From assembly GCF_932294415.1 (NCBI RefSeq), contig NC_065535.1, positions 84,837,862 through 84,901,861 of the forward strand: a stretch of 64,000 bases of DNA, given 5' to 3'. This document shows positions 31,520-43,107 of this stretch, piece after piece. The DNA comes from Quercus robur. Its lineage: Eukaryota; Streptophyta; Magnoliopsida; Fagales; Fagaceae. A program made the translations under genes and the position numbers. Position 1 is the first letter of the stretch. Every line of letters begins with the position of its first letter. Under the pieces are notes generated by a model, which had not been told where the DNA came from, did not search any database, and worked only from the letters and a program-made list of their open reading frames with translations.

Positions 31520-34162
31520 TGAAAGGACCCGTTTCACAGCCCAAACCCAAGTTATACTGTTGACATCCCATTTTGCAACCCGCATTTAACCTCACATGGA
31601 GAATAAAAGGGTAATTTTACATTGGAAATATGCATCTTGATTCTAGTCACTATATCCTTAATCTCATTTTACCAAAATGATCTTGATGTTGTAACAATCA
31701 AATTGACTGGTCATAAGCCCTAATCAAACCATCAGATTGAAAGTTATCATCAAATCAAGTTCTAATGGTCGAGATGCACTATCACAATTTGAGTCCGACT
31801 ATATGTGATTATGAACAATTGATTTCAATTGGTTATAAGTATAATCAATTTGAGAACAATGATGTGTCATAATTTGATTGGTTATGACTACATTTTATGG
31901 TAGGGTTACACACACCTAATTAACTTGATTGTTAAACATTAATTATTTAATGAGTAATTTGTATAATTATATTTTAATTAGGGTAAATTTGGAACCAACT
32001 AAGTCTGAAATGAGAGTGATTGGAGCCATTTAATGTTGATTGGGAGCTAATTTGAGACATATTAATGCTAATTGTGCTGAAATCATTTTCTAACAAATGA
32101 CTTATGCTCACCATTTCATTGATATCTCTCAAAATATTTTGAATCTATGAATGAGGTTAATTTTCCCAAAAACTAGACATCCGAGTCTTCAATTTGAGCA
32201 CAAGAACGAGACAATCCCGATCAAAATTAAGTCAGATATGATTATTTGAAATTGACTCTACAAACTGTAACAACGGCTACGGGAAAACCAAATTTTGATT
32301 TGCTCCTCACTTCCACCAATCTTTTCATTTAATACACTAGATTTCCCCCAAGGCTAAAATGAGGTCTAGGTTTATGATTCTTTGTCAACCCTCATTAAAT
32401 GACATTTCATTCCAAAGCACACAAAAAACCCCCTCTCTTGAGTTCTAGTGAAGTTGAGTAGTCTTGTCATATTTTGGTCTTCTTGAGACTCAAGGTATTG
32501 AGTGAGACTCACTCTTCTTCTTCTAGCTCTTCTTTTCCTCTACCAAGAGTTTTTTCCTCCACCATATGGATCTTGCATGAAAATATAATCTCTTTCCCTA
32601 ACTTGTTTTTTGTGTTAACATGATGAGAATTTAGGATTAAAGCATGATAGTAACTATTTAAATTCTCTTGAATATGTTTGAATGTTCTTAAATGTTCTTA
32701 TGTATTCTTCATATGTCCTTGGTTGTTCATCACATGATCATACATAACACTAACTTCGATCTTAAATCCACATAAAAAGACATGAAAAAGATGTTTGTTT
32801 AATAATTTTTTTAAAATTTTGAATCTAGGATATCACCATCCATACACATTCACTAGAGTTTATTTTTCAATCCAAATGTCATGCTTAATAAATTGAGTTA
32901 GGATTTATCACATGCACACACATTAAATTCAACATGCAAATTGATTGATAATATATTAGATGATGTGATATGAATGTTGGGCACCATAGTTTAGAAGACC
33001 GGTTTCACTGGGCAAGGTGGGTGTCTAACACCTTCCCACCTTGTAACATAGCCTCCGATCTTAGATTAAGGGTTAGTAGATCAAATGTTTATCCATGTAA
33101 TTTTTGATTTTTAGATTGTAACTAGGAAACAAAGTCATGTACTTTATCTTAGATTGTATCAAGGACCAAAGCCATGTAATTTTCCTATGATCGATGTAAG
33201 TTTAATTACAAATTAATAAAATGAGGAATTTTTCAATTTTGGTTTTCTTATTTATTCCAATAATTAAATAAGTGGTGACTCCATTGTAAAACCCTTAATT
33301 TAAAGGGGAAAATATAACTAGTCAAAACTCTATTTTGAGAGGTAATAACACGACTCCACCCATTCACGTGGATTTGGCCCAACATCCTATAAAATAGGCC
33401 GGAGGCTCGGTCTCTCACATGTAGAATCTTGGCCCAGTGAGCCCAGTACAATGAATTTGTAGAGAGTGGGTCAAAAAACTAGTCCTTAATGAGTTGGACA
33501 ACGACTAATACTGAATTAAATGACAATCAAACACCAATAAGAGATCCTGATATCAATGGTCATACAATCTAAGGAGGTCTCCTTTTATAAGTTGATCACA
33601 ATTAGGTACAAATACAATTTAAATTGCTACAGTGCTTTATCTCATGAAATTTCTGATCATTTTCTCATGGAGGGTCTCTTACATTATATAACTCTCTTTG
33701 AATCATCTTGATCCTATACTTGTTGATCATCTGAGCCCTTACTTAAGTAAATGTCCCATCAGACACCCTATTTGGCTTTTTGTAAGTTGTGGTAGCCAAG
33801 ACAGCACTGTTCAGAAGTCTTCTCCACATAAATGCAGCCAGAAAAGTAGTTGCAGTGCATTTAATGCGGTGGTAGCAGCTTTCCCTCAAATATTTTTGGG
33901 TTTCCTTCCTTCTTGTATGTTCATGAAGCACGTCCCTATAATTGGAGCTTCTTGGAGGATCATTCTAATTGCTAGAATACATACGTGAACCGCATTCGTC
34001 ATATCCGAGGAAGAGTTCCTTCTTGGACCACCTTCCATTCATTCCTTACTTATAAGACTTTAAATTGGAACCCCTAATAATTATTTGTCCCTCCTCGGAC
34101 CATTCAACGTCCTCGGACAAAGCCCAAGGGCCAATACATAATTTTGGGCCGTTATCTCTACA
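31520..34162 (-). repeat. LTR (5' LTR of the minus-strand Gypsy element), split
   Basis: 31520-31557 and 33420-34162 together make the second LTR. The break at AAGTTATAC/TGTAGAATC corresponds to the continuous AAGTTGTAGGATC in the left LTR. The putative primer-binding side is at about 31500-31518, reading TTGGTGTCATCTGTGGGA on the minus strand; I do not assign a tRNA. Confidence 0.82.
31558..33419 (-). mobile_element. Nested solo LTR, 1.86 kb
   Basis: Minus orientation: starts TGTGAGAGACCG and ends GGGATGTCAACA. Flanks TATAC and TGTAG are weakly alike, consistent with a decayed 5-base duplication of TGTAG. A plus-orientation copy begins at 62247. No internal coding region adjoins, so it is a solo LTR. 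Confidence 0.82.
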
Positions 34163-34199
34163 CAAATCATAAAATTTTAATCCGATTTTTTTTTTTTTT

Positions 34200-34370
34200 T
34201 TTGAGAATCAATTTTAATCCAAATGTAATGGGTCATTTTTTTATTACATTTTTGTATGACCAAACCATAAGAAGATTAATTTTACCCCCCCCCCCCCCCC
34301 CACCCTCCTCTTTTTTAGCCTACGTACATTTTAGGAATAAATTCAATACAAATACATTGTTAGCTAAGTA
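34200..34370. other. Spacer with a 16-18 C homopolymer
   Basis: A T run at about 34184-34202 and a C run at about 34286-34302. No gene. Confidence 0.6.
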
Positions 34371-34548
34371 ATGCTACAGACACAAATTTTTTTACAACAT
34401 TTTTACAAATTGATGTTGTGTCTAACTTCTTATTAGTTTTCATTTAGGCCCACTATTAACACAACTTTCTCATTTACTACTAATCATTCACTATATCAAC
34501 AATTTGTAATTTTTTTTATAAAATAATTTATATCTCTAACATTACTCT
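34370..34548. mobile_element. MITE, AATGCTA-ended family
   Basis: The left end AATGCTACAGACACAAATTT and the inverted right end AATGTTAGAGATATAAATTA, plus shared TTACAAATTG words, indicate a MITE of about 180 bases related to the one at 15868. Confidence 0.6.
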
Positions 34549-35615
34549 TATTAGCTAGAACATATATAATCTTCAATCAATTAACTGCACTTTTTCCTTA
34601 TATAGTACATGGATAGTTATATCATTTTTTCAATTTGGTAGTTAAGAAAATTCACATGATCCCTTATATGGAATTTGAGGTTAAAGTAAATATAATCATG
34701 AAACATTATGACCCATAACTTCTTGATTGCGACCCATAACAATAAGGTATCCTTTTATCCTTAAGTTTTACCATAGTAGCTCTAGAATTTGCTTAGGCCA
34801 AGAAGGATGAGTTGTAATAGCAAAGTAAAATATTACAATAAGGAAACAGGAAGCTTGCAGTATTATTTGACTACCGCAAACATATTATAAACCAAAATTA
34901 ACTTTCGTATAGAATAAGGTAACATTAGCTTTATTTAATTATCTATTGTGGGCGCTTTCAAAAAAAAAAAAATATATATATATATATATATCTATTTTGG
35001 GCCAAATTTGTATACTTTGAATAATTGGATAAAATCACCGAAGTACAAACTCAATCCCATCCCATCACACCACCTGGGTTGCCTCGAAATTGATTTGAGG
35101 AGGGGATTGGGTAAGGGCATGTAGATTGAGTGAGACATCACATACCTACTTGTAAAAGATTATATAATAGGTACAAATGTACTATTGGGAATAAAATCAA
35201 TAAAGAGAAATAATGACTTTGCACCCTAAAGTGAGAGACTAGAGATGTAAACGTAATATAATAGAATGCAAAAGTAAGGGCATATTGGCAAAGATCACAC
35301 ATAATTCCAATGAGTGGGATATGGGACCCATGTATGTGTGCAATAGGCTATGCGGAGTATCTTTGAGCTGGCGAAGAGCCCTTGCTTATAGTCAGCCTGT
35401 TTTTGTGTGTAAGGCACGTAATTGGGAAATTTACCGCAATATTTTCGCAACTTCTTACAGCAATTCTCACCTGTAATAAAGTGAGTTGGGTAAATAAAAA
35501 ATAGTGACTTTATGGGTAAGTAATGGGAAATTATTCACGATCTGTCATATCAGTTATGACAAAAAAATTATAAAATAATTTGTAATTTTAGAACTACTCC
35601 ACATAATTGAGACTA
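34549..35615. other. Intergenic, no gene seen
   Basis: AT-rich with a (TA)n run at about 34973-34990. Short ORFs look random. Confidence 0.5.
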
Positions 35616-35619
35616 TAAA

Positions 35620-35745
35620 TTAAACATATTTTTGAGTATTTTAAATAATATTACACACTTTTTCAAACATTTTTTCACCCATACGTATATCAAAAACATC
35701 CAAACAATATTACTTAAACAACTTTACCAAACACCCCTAAATTAA
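35620..35745. mobile_element. Fragment of a MITE related to 19022-19188
   Basis: Contains TTACACACTTTTTCAAACAT and the terminal ACTTTACCAAACACCCCT. These match the right half of the unit at 19022. The left end is not clear. Confidence 0.4.
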
Positions 35746-35971
35746 CATGAGGAAGATCTCACTTGTTTTTTTTTTGAAGATCTCACTTGTTACTACATAG
35801 ATTTCCCCAAGACATAAAAGCTCCAGAGAGAGAGAGAGAGAGCTTTCCCTCTTTTTCTTACGTACTCGGATACTTTTTTACCAATTTAGCAGTACTTGCG
35901 TGCATATAAAGAAACAGTCAAAGATAAGAGGAAAATGCCAATGTTTGATTATGATATCATAGTTTATAAAC

Positions 35972-36220
35972 CAAAGAAGAAGAAAGGGAGATAAAAAATT
36001 TAGAAGCACGTGTAATGTAGATAAGTACTCTATATTCCATGATTATTTAAAGTACTTAAAACATCCTTGGTGCTTTGCTAATTACTTGTAGGAAGAAGAG
36101 AAGAAGAAAGGGAGATAAAAAATTTAGAAGCACGTGTAATGTAGATAAGTACTCTATATTCCATGATTATTTAAAGTACTTAAAACATCCTTGGTGCTTT
36201 GCTAATTACTTGTAGGAAGA
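35972..36220. repeat. 124-base perfect tandem duplication
   Basis: The block starting AGAAGAAGAAAGGGAGATAA and ending GCTAATTACTTGTAGGA occurs twice, offset 124 bases, with almost no differences. A third partial start follows (GAAGAAGAGAAGACGAGG). The identity points to a recent event. Confidence 0.85.
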
Positions 36221-36946
36221 AGAGAAGACGAGGATGAGATTGAGACCCATAAGAGCATTTCCATCAACAATTCTAAAAAATTTAGTATTTACCATTTCAA
36301 AAACCAATTTTATAATATATAACACATCACTTTACAATATCCTTTCCATCAAAACTTCTATTTTTTTTTAACACTCAATTTAAATATTCTTTCTTTATTA
36401 TTTTTTATTAATTTTTTATTTTTCCTCTCTTTCTCTCTCTCTCTCTCTCAACCCAATTATTCTCAGCATTGTCGGCCACCACATCCACCCACCTATACTA
36501 CAACCATCACATCCACCCACCATTGTCACCACCAGCCACCAGCCAAATCCACCGCAACCACAAACAATAGCAAAAAAAATAAGTCCACATCCACCCACCA
36601 CATCCACATCCACATCCATCGTTGGACAAAAAAAAAATCAACAGCAATCAGACCAAATCATCACCAACCATAGTAAGAAAAAAAGGAAAAAAAAAAACCC
36701 CACAAACCATGGCCAAATCGAACCACAACCCACAACCAAAAAAAACACACAAACAAAATCAACCAAATTGGACCACGACTCCTTCGATCCACGCTCCGAC
36801 CTGTGCTCCATGGCTGACCACCAAGCTCCGTCTGAACATCAACGCCACCAAACCCAGATTGATTACCCTCTCCATAGTAATCCAACAAAGTCTCACCATC
36901 TCCATAGTAATCCAACAAAGAAATAGCAAAAAGAAACAAAACCCAG

Positions 36947-37096
36947 ATTGATTACCGGAGTTCGGTGAACGCCAAGCCAGAGTTTAACGAAACCCATTGA
37001 CGGCTCGGAATGCCGCTTCATCATTTCGGCATGGATTTCCGCCTCCGACATCTTCAACAAATCGGAAGGCTGAAGATCGGACTTGATAGGCCACAA
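36947..37096 (-). pseudogene. Captured exon of unknown gene
   Basis: On the minus strand an acceptor GTCATTCAG at about 37101 precedes an open stretch reading WPIKSDLQPSDLLKMSEAEI and then HAEMMKRHSEPSMGFVKL, ending at a good donor CCG|GTAATC (about 36951). Composition is GC-richer than the surroundings and codon-like. A second exon-like end, TTTGACTCTG|GTGAGT, lies across the nested LTR near 38112. I do not recognise the source gene. It may be a pair of exons with their intron picked up by the surrounding transposon. Confidence 0.45.
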
Positions 37097-37108
37097 ACTG
37101 AATGACCC

Positions 37109-38110
37109 CTTGTGATAATAATTAATTAATTAATTTAGCCAAGTTATTAATTAATTAATTTATCATGCAAACGCGTGGTAATACAAACAAATCACTAATA
37201 AACTAATTATGCAACAAAAAATAAATAATACGGTGATTTGTTTACGAATGGGGAAAATCTAACGGCAAAAACCCCACCGGGTGATTTTCAAGTTACCACT
37301 CCCGAAACTCCACTATTATCACAACAAGCGGTTACAAGTAAAGGAATCTCAAGTACCTTACCAACCTACAGTTGAACCCTTATCCCAATACTCAATTGGA
37401 CTTGTTCTGTATTGACAGTTCCCCTTTCTGATGCATGACTCCAAAGTACGTGACTAACCAATTGCGCAGATCCCAGTACGCGACTTCAATCACCAACTAA
37501 GAAGATTGTTAGTTGCAAAATTCTTCAGTTCATCCACACGATGAAGATCAAGAAGATACTTGGTCACAAAACCCTATGGTGCACATACACAGCAACTTCT
37601 TCAAGAGAAAGAGATGAACTAGGGCAAGAATTTCGTCTCCAGTCACAATTTGCTTGGACAGAGTTTGCTCAATGCTTGTGCAACTTGTAAATTGTTTGAC
37701 GGTCTTTAAAACAATCCTTTTATATGTCTAGGGTTAGGAGAAAAGAAAGCCCAAAGACATATTCACGGATCCCAAGAAAATCATATCAGAATTTTGAAAT
37801 TCTTAAACATCGACAGATAGAAGGTGTCGAGCAGCTGTCGAGTACACGGGGCTTGAACAGCTTTCTTAAACTCGATAGATGCAGCTGTCAAGCCAACTGT
37901 TGAGCTTTAATGAATTTGCACTATCAGCTTGTTTTTTTGGACAGACTTGAAGGCTTCAACACTTGATCTTGAAACATGATTTCTTGAAGTATTTAAACAC
38001 ATCCTAAATCTACCCAAATATAAGTAAAGTGCGTTTTGTCAAAGGATTAGCCAATTACATAAAATCATGACATATGTTCTTAATATGTGAACCACATATG
38101 TCCTAACAGG
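37109..38110 (-). mobile_element. Solo LTR, about 1 kb, nested in the Harbinger-like element
   Basis: On the minus strand it starts TGTTAGGACATATGTGGTTC and ends near TTATTATCACA. These termini are typical of plant Copia LTRs, and no internal genes are next to it. The target duplication is not clear, so the left end may be a few bases off. Confidence 0.6.
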
Positions 38111-38456
38111 ACTCACCAGAGTCAAATCACAAACCCATATTTGAAGAAATTTCTCATTGGAGTCTCAGATTCTAGCTCAGTGAGAAGCAGAGAGAAAGAG
38201 AGAAAAGATAGAGAGAGTGAGAGTGAGAAAGGAGTCTGAGTCTGAATCTAAGGAGAGAGAGAATTAAAAGTATTAAAAAATGATAGCATGATGCTACAGT
38301 GCGGTCTCAAAAAAGAGAGTGCACTATAGCAATATTGCAATTTTTTTAGCATATGCAATCTTTGATGGAGCAGGTTTTTGGGTTATACATGCTAAAAAAA
38401 TAAAAAAAATAAAAAACATCTTTTAGCATATGCAATCCTTAATGGGAATGCTCTAA

Positions 38457-39340
38457 GCAAACTCCTAGACCTACCCCAAAAGAATGCATTATACATGACT
38501 AGGTCCCTTAAAGTAAAGTACTTATAAACCCTTATCCATGCATCTTCCCTTCTTAATTAATGAGGGCAATACCAAAACAAAAGGGGGTATCTTGGGTCTC
38601 GATCAGAACAAAACCTATTTGGTTAGGTTAAAATCCAATTCTGATATGAATTCAACGTATTTAAGATTCTACTGTTATACTATTTCAAATTCGACAATTT
38701 GATTTTCAATTAGATCCTTAAGATGTGTATATAACTAGATCAAAATTGGATCAGCATAGATTTAACTTTAACTATACTCAAATGCCAACAAACTATATTA
38801 ATAATGACCCAGCTTTTTTTTAAAGATGAACTGGCCATTCATTTATTTAAATAAAGCAGTCTAACATTATGTCCGATAACAAGGGGCATAGTATATAGGA
38901 GCCTATTCCCGGCCCATTTGGTCATTAACAAGACATTGAGAGACATTAATGGATAAGGGTCCATCGGTAAAAATAGACAAACTAACCACAACGCTCAATC
39001 TATGTGAGAAGTAGGAAAGTATGATGGGCTGTGATATGATTTAAAAATAGATGGAAAGTGAGTTGCTTAGAACAATTGATAGGAGGTTAGGCATCTTTGC
39101 AAAGAACACATAGTTCTCAAAGAAAAGCTCTCACACTTATTTCAATCAATTTTCAAAAACTGATTACAAAGTAACTTCAATGTACTTATACTAGCTATTT
39201 GGCATTGGTAGCTGAAAGCCAGAATTTGTGCTAAAACACAAGAGTTTGTTCAAACCCCCAAATAAAAATTACGGCTAGATTGTTTTTACACTACTTAGAC
39301 TAAGTGCAAAACAAAAATAAATAAGCGCAATGAACCGATA
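38457..39340. other. Intergenic, no gene seen
   Basis: AT-rich spacer. The only notable thing is a block at 38870-38960 with the word GGCCCATTTGGTCATTAA. Confidence 0.4.
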
Positions 39341-40540
39341 ACACTACCCGAAGTCATAATCATCCATTATCAACAATAAAATGAAAGTTTAAAGAGTAAG
39401 AAAGAGAGATGCAAACACAAGATAACACCGAGACGTATTATCGAAGAGGAAACCGAAGAGCTCGACGAAAAACTTTTTTGCGATCCTCCAAGTCGAAATC
39501 AATCCACTAGAGAATAAAGTTAGAGTACACGAATAACAAAATACCCTCCAAGCCTAGTCTACCCCATGTATTTGAGCCCTCCAATCTCCTACTACCAACT
39601 GACTTCTTGAAGCCTTGTCTTCTCTAGTTTTTCGGATCCTGCAATTCAACCCAATTGCATCCACCAATAAATGACTCTTTCTAATACTTCCCAGCAACAC
39701 CAAAATCTCACTTTACACTCAGAATGAGTGTGGTAAGTGTTTGAACTAGCAACCTCTCAAAGATCTAGAGATGGAGAAGTAGGAGTTGAGGAAAACTACA
39801 AGGGAATGTGTAGATGATTGTGAGTATAACAATTTCTAATTCTTAAGTGTATTTTCTAGGATTTTCTCTTTGAAAAGCACTCTTTGCTACTAACTGACTT
39901 CTCAGAGCCTTATCTTCTTTAACTTTTCGGATCCCGCAATTCAGCCCGATTATATCCACTAATGAACGGCTCTTTCCAATGCTTCCCAACAGCACCAAAA
40001 TCTCACTTTACACTCAAAATGGGTGTGATAAGTGTTTGGGCTAACAACCTTTTAAAGATCTAGAAATGGAGAGGTAGGAGTTGAGGAAAATCATAAGGGA
40101 CTGTGTAGATGATTGTGGGTATATATAACTATCTCTAACTCTTAAATGTATTTTCTAGAGATTTCTCTCTGAAAAGTACTCCTTACAATTTGTGGGTAAT
40201 GAGGGTAGTGTGGGTAAATACTTGGTAAAGCAAAACACAACTTTTTGTCAAATAGAGATTTTCATGGGTCCTTCGCAACTTGACCTTTCTCGCAAGATAG
40301 TCGCGAAAATGACAACCTGGTACGACTTTTCATTTTCCAGTCATGTGCTCTACATGTGGCTTTTTCGCGAGTTGCTTCTCATGAGCTACTCGCGAGCCAG
40401 TCGCGAAATCCACTTGTTCAACTTTTGAATCTTGATTCTTCACCGATTTCTCACACTCATCCCTTACAATTAAACTTACATACATACAGGAAAAATGATT
40501 GAAAAAATTACAATTAAATTTGCCACGGAATAAAAATCCA
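39340..40540. repeat. LTR-like repeat with 295-base internal duplication and TCGCGA words
   Basis: The block around TTTTCGGATCCTGCAATTCA (39631) recurs at 39926, offset about 295 bases, giving two tandem copies across about 39588-40180. To the right, 40280-40410 contains four TCGCGA palindromes. Overall texture is that of a Copia/Gypsy LTR, but no termini or target duplication could be set. No coding sequence. Confidence 0.45.
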
Positions 40541-40872
40541 CACAACATAATATGAAATCACAACTTTACCTTAGCCTTGTAGACAGATGACAAATGTCTA
40601 AATCCTATTTGGTCAATGCTTATGCAATCATCTAACGAGCTTACTAATTAGTTACAAGAAAATTTATAAATTGCTACTTGAAATGCCTGACATCAGGGTG
40701 TCCTGTCGTCACATGGTTAGTAACTTGATCAACAATTTGATGTCTGTTTCCATACAAAGTACATTCCCACTCCTCTTAATGTTTAATGCTTACAAGTTCC
40801 ATCAATCACATTAAATACTACTTGACACGTGATCTAATCTCAGCCTCTTCAAGGGACGTGGGGTGTCAGTCC

Positions 40873-41135
40873 TTTTTTTTTTTTTTTTTATGGGAACATA
40901 TCAATTTCATTGAAAAGAAGCTGGAATACAACAGAACCTGAAAAATTACAGCAGAAACCGAAATTGGATTACAACAGAACCTGAAAAAATTACAACATGT
41001 CATCAATTAAAATCTGTTGAATGAGAGGAGGAGAGACCTCCTTCCATGTGTGAGAGTGACCCGTCAGCTTTTCATCTCTAGCTAACTCATGGAAAGCCCT
41101 GTTGCCATCCTTTTCAGATAGAGTCTCTAACCCTT
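40873..41135 (-). mobile_element. 5'-truncated LINE tail
   Basis: Minus strand: an end-of-ORF reading LETLSEKDGNRAFHELARDE and HTWKEVSPPLIQQILIDDML then stop. After it come a repetitive 3' UTR and a poly(A) of about 17 (T run at 40873-40889). This looks like the 3' end of a plant LINE. The rest is absent. Confidence 0.6.
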
Positions 41136-42050
41136 GGAATCAATGGACGAGAAAATGCCCATAATACCCTTGATAGAGTCCCTATATTCCAATCAAAGGT
41201 TTGATAATTTAAAAAAATTTCCTTTCATCCAATGTGTGTCAACTTTGATGTCAAAGAACCTTCACAGTTTCACACTAACCCGGGTTGGTCATTGGTGTAG
41301 TGAATGGATAAGTGTAAAAATATCAATGTCAAATTGATCTGTAAAAAGCCATTGCCTCACTTGTCAATGATAATTGGTGCATGACTGTCATCATAATGAA
41401 GACAAGCGGTGTAGCACAACGCATGGCCGACGTTCAAGAGCCCTAGTAGAGTAGTTGTAGTAGCAAACTATATTAATAATTGATTACAACTGCAAGCTAG
41501 AACGTCCTCTTAATAGCTTTTTAATTATGCTATTGAAAAAAAACAAAGAAACAAAATGAACAAACAAAAACCTCAACAGCAACCTTACGTCCTTGCGGCT
41601 TACGTTGATTTGGCTCTCCCAACCACAAATAGCAAAAAGGGACTCATTGGGCCCTCAAATTACACAAGTTTATGATAGAACTCTATGTGAGACAGTGAGA
41701 GAGAGTATTTGGACTGGCATTATGTGGGTTACAATTTATTGAGCCTGACCGAAGAGGGTGTGGCTCAAATCAAATCCATCTAATTAGTGGGCTGCTTTTA
41801 ATTTATCCATCAATTTTGACTTGCCATCTATTACCATTAACATTTTTTGTTTCCTGACATATCTTTCCTTCATTGGATTGCTTAAGGTATGTAGAGTAGG
41901 ACCACCCTTGTCTAAAAAAGAAGGAACTAACAAACAAAAAGAGGAAAGAGGGACACTACAGAGCCAAACGTAGAGATGCAAGAAAAGAAGAGCTAGCAAA
42001 ATACTAGCAAATAGGAAAAAAAGTAAAGAGACGCACAGAGTTTTTTTTTT
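41136..42050. other. Intergenic spacer next to tRNA-Arg
   Basis: No protein gene recognised. The ORFs at 41134-41337 (plus) and 41784-41999 (minus) have no domain features. Confidence 0.5.
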
Positions 42051-42060
42051 TAAAAAATTT
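42048..42060 (-). terminator. Pol III terminator of tRNA-Arg
   Basis: On the minus strand a run of six T (plus-strand A run near 42053-42058) lies about 11-17 bases after the tRNA 3' end, as expected for RNA polymerase III termination. Confidence 0.7.
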
Positions 42061-42069
42061 AAACATTAG

Positions 42070-42143
42070 CGACCACAGTGGGAGTCGAACCCACGACCTT
42101 TTGATCCGAAGTCAAACGCGCTAATCCACTGCGCTATGCGGTC
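42070..42143 (-). tRNA. trnR-TCG: tRNA-Arg (anticodon TCG)
   Basis: A complete cloverleaf on the minus strand: acceptor GACCGCA paired with TGTGGTC and one G-U, D-arm around AGCGCAGTGGATTAGCGC, anticodon stem TTTGA/TCAAA around loop CTTCGGA (TCG), and T-arm GTGGGTTCGACTCCCAC. A-box and B-box sequences are internal. It has no intron. The discriminator is G, and CCA is not encoded, as usual in plants. It decodes CGA and, by wobble, other CGN arginine codons. Confidence 0.95.
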
Positions 42144-42459
42144 TACTTGACGTTCATTTATACAACCCTTTTATTTTATCCAAAGTAATTCCTGCATGAG
42201 GATTGAGAATAAACAAACTGAATACAGATACTTATCACTGATGATCATATTAAATTGCAACCAAATAATACACCTAATATGCATTTTATCGGAAAATCAC
42301 AATTCTATTTGTATTCAATATGATTGCATCGGAAATTCCTTAAATCACAAGTAGGTATTTTGTGGTTAATGTCAACAAACATCTTTTGACATCTTTAACG
42401 AATATGACCTGAATTCAAACCCATCCTCCCACTTGAAAAGTATTAAAAGAAAAAAAAAA

Positions 42460-42847
42460 AGATGTTGATATTGATGTTGATGTTGAATTAGATGTTGATG
42501 ATAAACCAATTGTTAATTTACTTTCTAACAATGATAGCTCTTGTGCTAACTTTGCACCAATTCTTGATGATTCTAGACAATTCATAAACCAAATCCCATC
42601 CTTGAAGATCAGCCAATGCTTTAGGGAAGCAAAGGCTTATGCTGATGTGCTTGCTAAGAAAGGTTCCCACTTTTAGCATGATTTTGTTATTCTGGACCCT
42701 CCGCCTATGGAGATTGCCCAGCTTTTAATTAGAGACTCTTCGGGGTTATTTTGTAATCAACTTTGTTTGGACCCAGCTGCCTTGACTGCTGGGTAGTTTG
42801 TTTGTTTATATATTTCCCTATTTACCCCCCAAAAAAAAAAAAAAAAT
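42460..42847 (+). mobile_element. LINE 3' fragment with RNase H-like tail
   Basis: A plus-strand pseudo-frame reads SLKISQCFREAKAYADVLAK and continues KKGSHF, stop, HDFVILDPPPMEIAQLLI, the C-terminus of the RNase H-like domain (RVT_3) found in many plant LINEs. A 3' UTR and an A run of about 15 (42832-42846) follow. It is decayed by a stop. Confidence 0.7.
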
Positions 42848-43107
42848 AGACATCTTGTGGATGCCAAACACACAATAGTCATTAATTAATATATTTGTTG
42901 AACACTAGTGGAAAAGTAAATAAAATTTGACATTTGGTTATGGGTTTGCAAATAAAAAAAGGAAAAAAAAAAAAAAAAAAAAAAAAACTAGCCTCTTATG
43001 TCTAATCCAAAAATGTGATGTCCCTCTAATAAGAAAAAAAAAATCCTATATTCCTAGCAAGATAATGCTTAAAAATAACTTATAAACATATCATACAATA
43101 CCAAATA

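Larger units (their letters stand above)
26894..34162 (-). mobile_element. Degenerate Ty3/Gypsy retrotransposon, Tat/Retand-like layout
   Basis: LTRs lie at 26894-27700 and 31520-34162, the latter interrupted by another LTR at 31558-33419. Both start TG and end CA, and the identical 5-base duplication CAAAT flanks the whole element (26889-26893 and 34163-34167). On the minus strand the order is 5' LTR, gag remnant, integrase, 81-bp tandem repeats, an antisense ORF remnant, a polypurine tract (GGA/GAG repeat, about 27701-27738) and 3' LTR. Protease, reverse transcriptase and RNase H are deleted. The antisense ORF and tandem repeats between integrase and the 3' LTR fit the Tat lineage. It is not autonomous. 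Confidence 0.88.
36253..38453. mobile_element. Harbinger/Tourist-like element with captured sequence
   Basis: The ends GAGCATTTCCATCAA and, inverted, GAGCATTCCCATTAA are flanked on both sides by TAA (36250-36252 and 38454-38456), the 3-base duplication of PIF/Harbinger transposons. 2.2 kb in all, of which about 1 kb is a nested LTR at 37109-38110. No transposase is seen. Internal exon-like sequence on the minus strand (36950-37096) suggests transduced host DNA. Confidence 0.65.

Noticed and set aside
34286-34302. C homopolymer
   Set aside because: Simple-sequence run; no reason to assign function.
42400-42520. GATGTTGAT-rich sequence read as an acidic Asp/Val repeat protein
   Set aside because: It leads into the RNase H-like end of a LINE with a poly(A) tail and has no start context. 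It is a transposon fragment.
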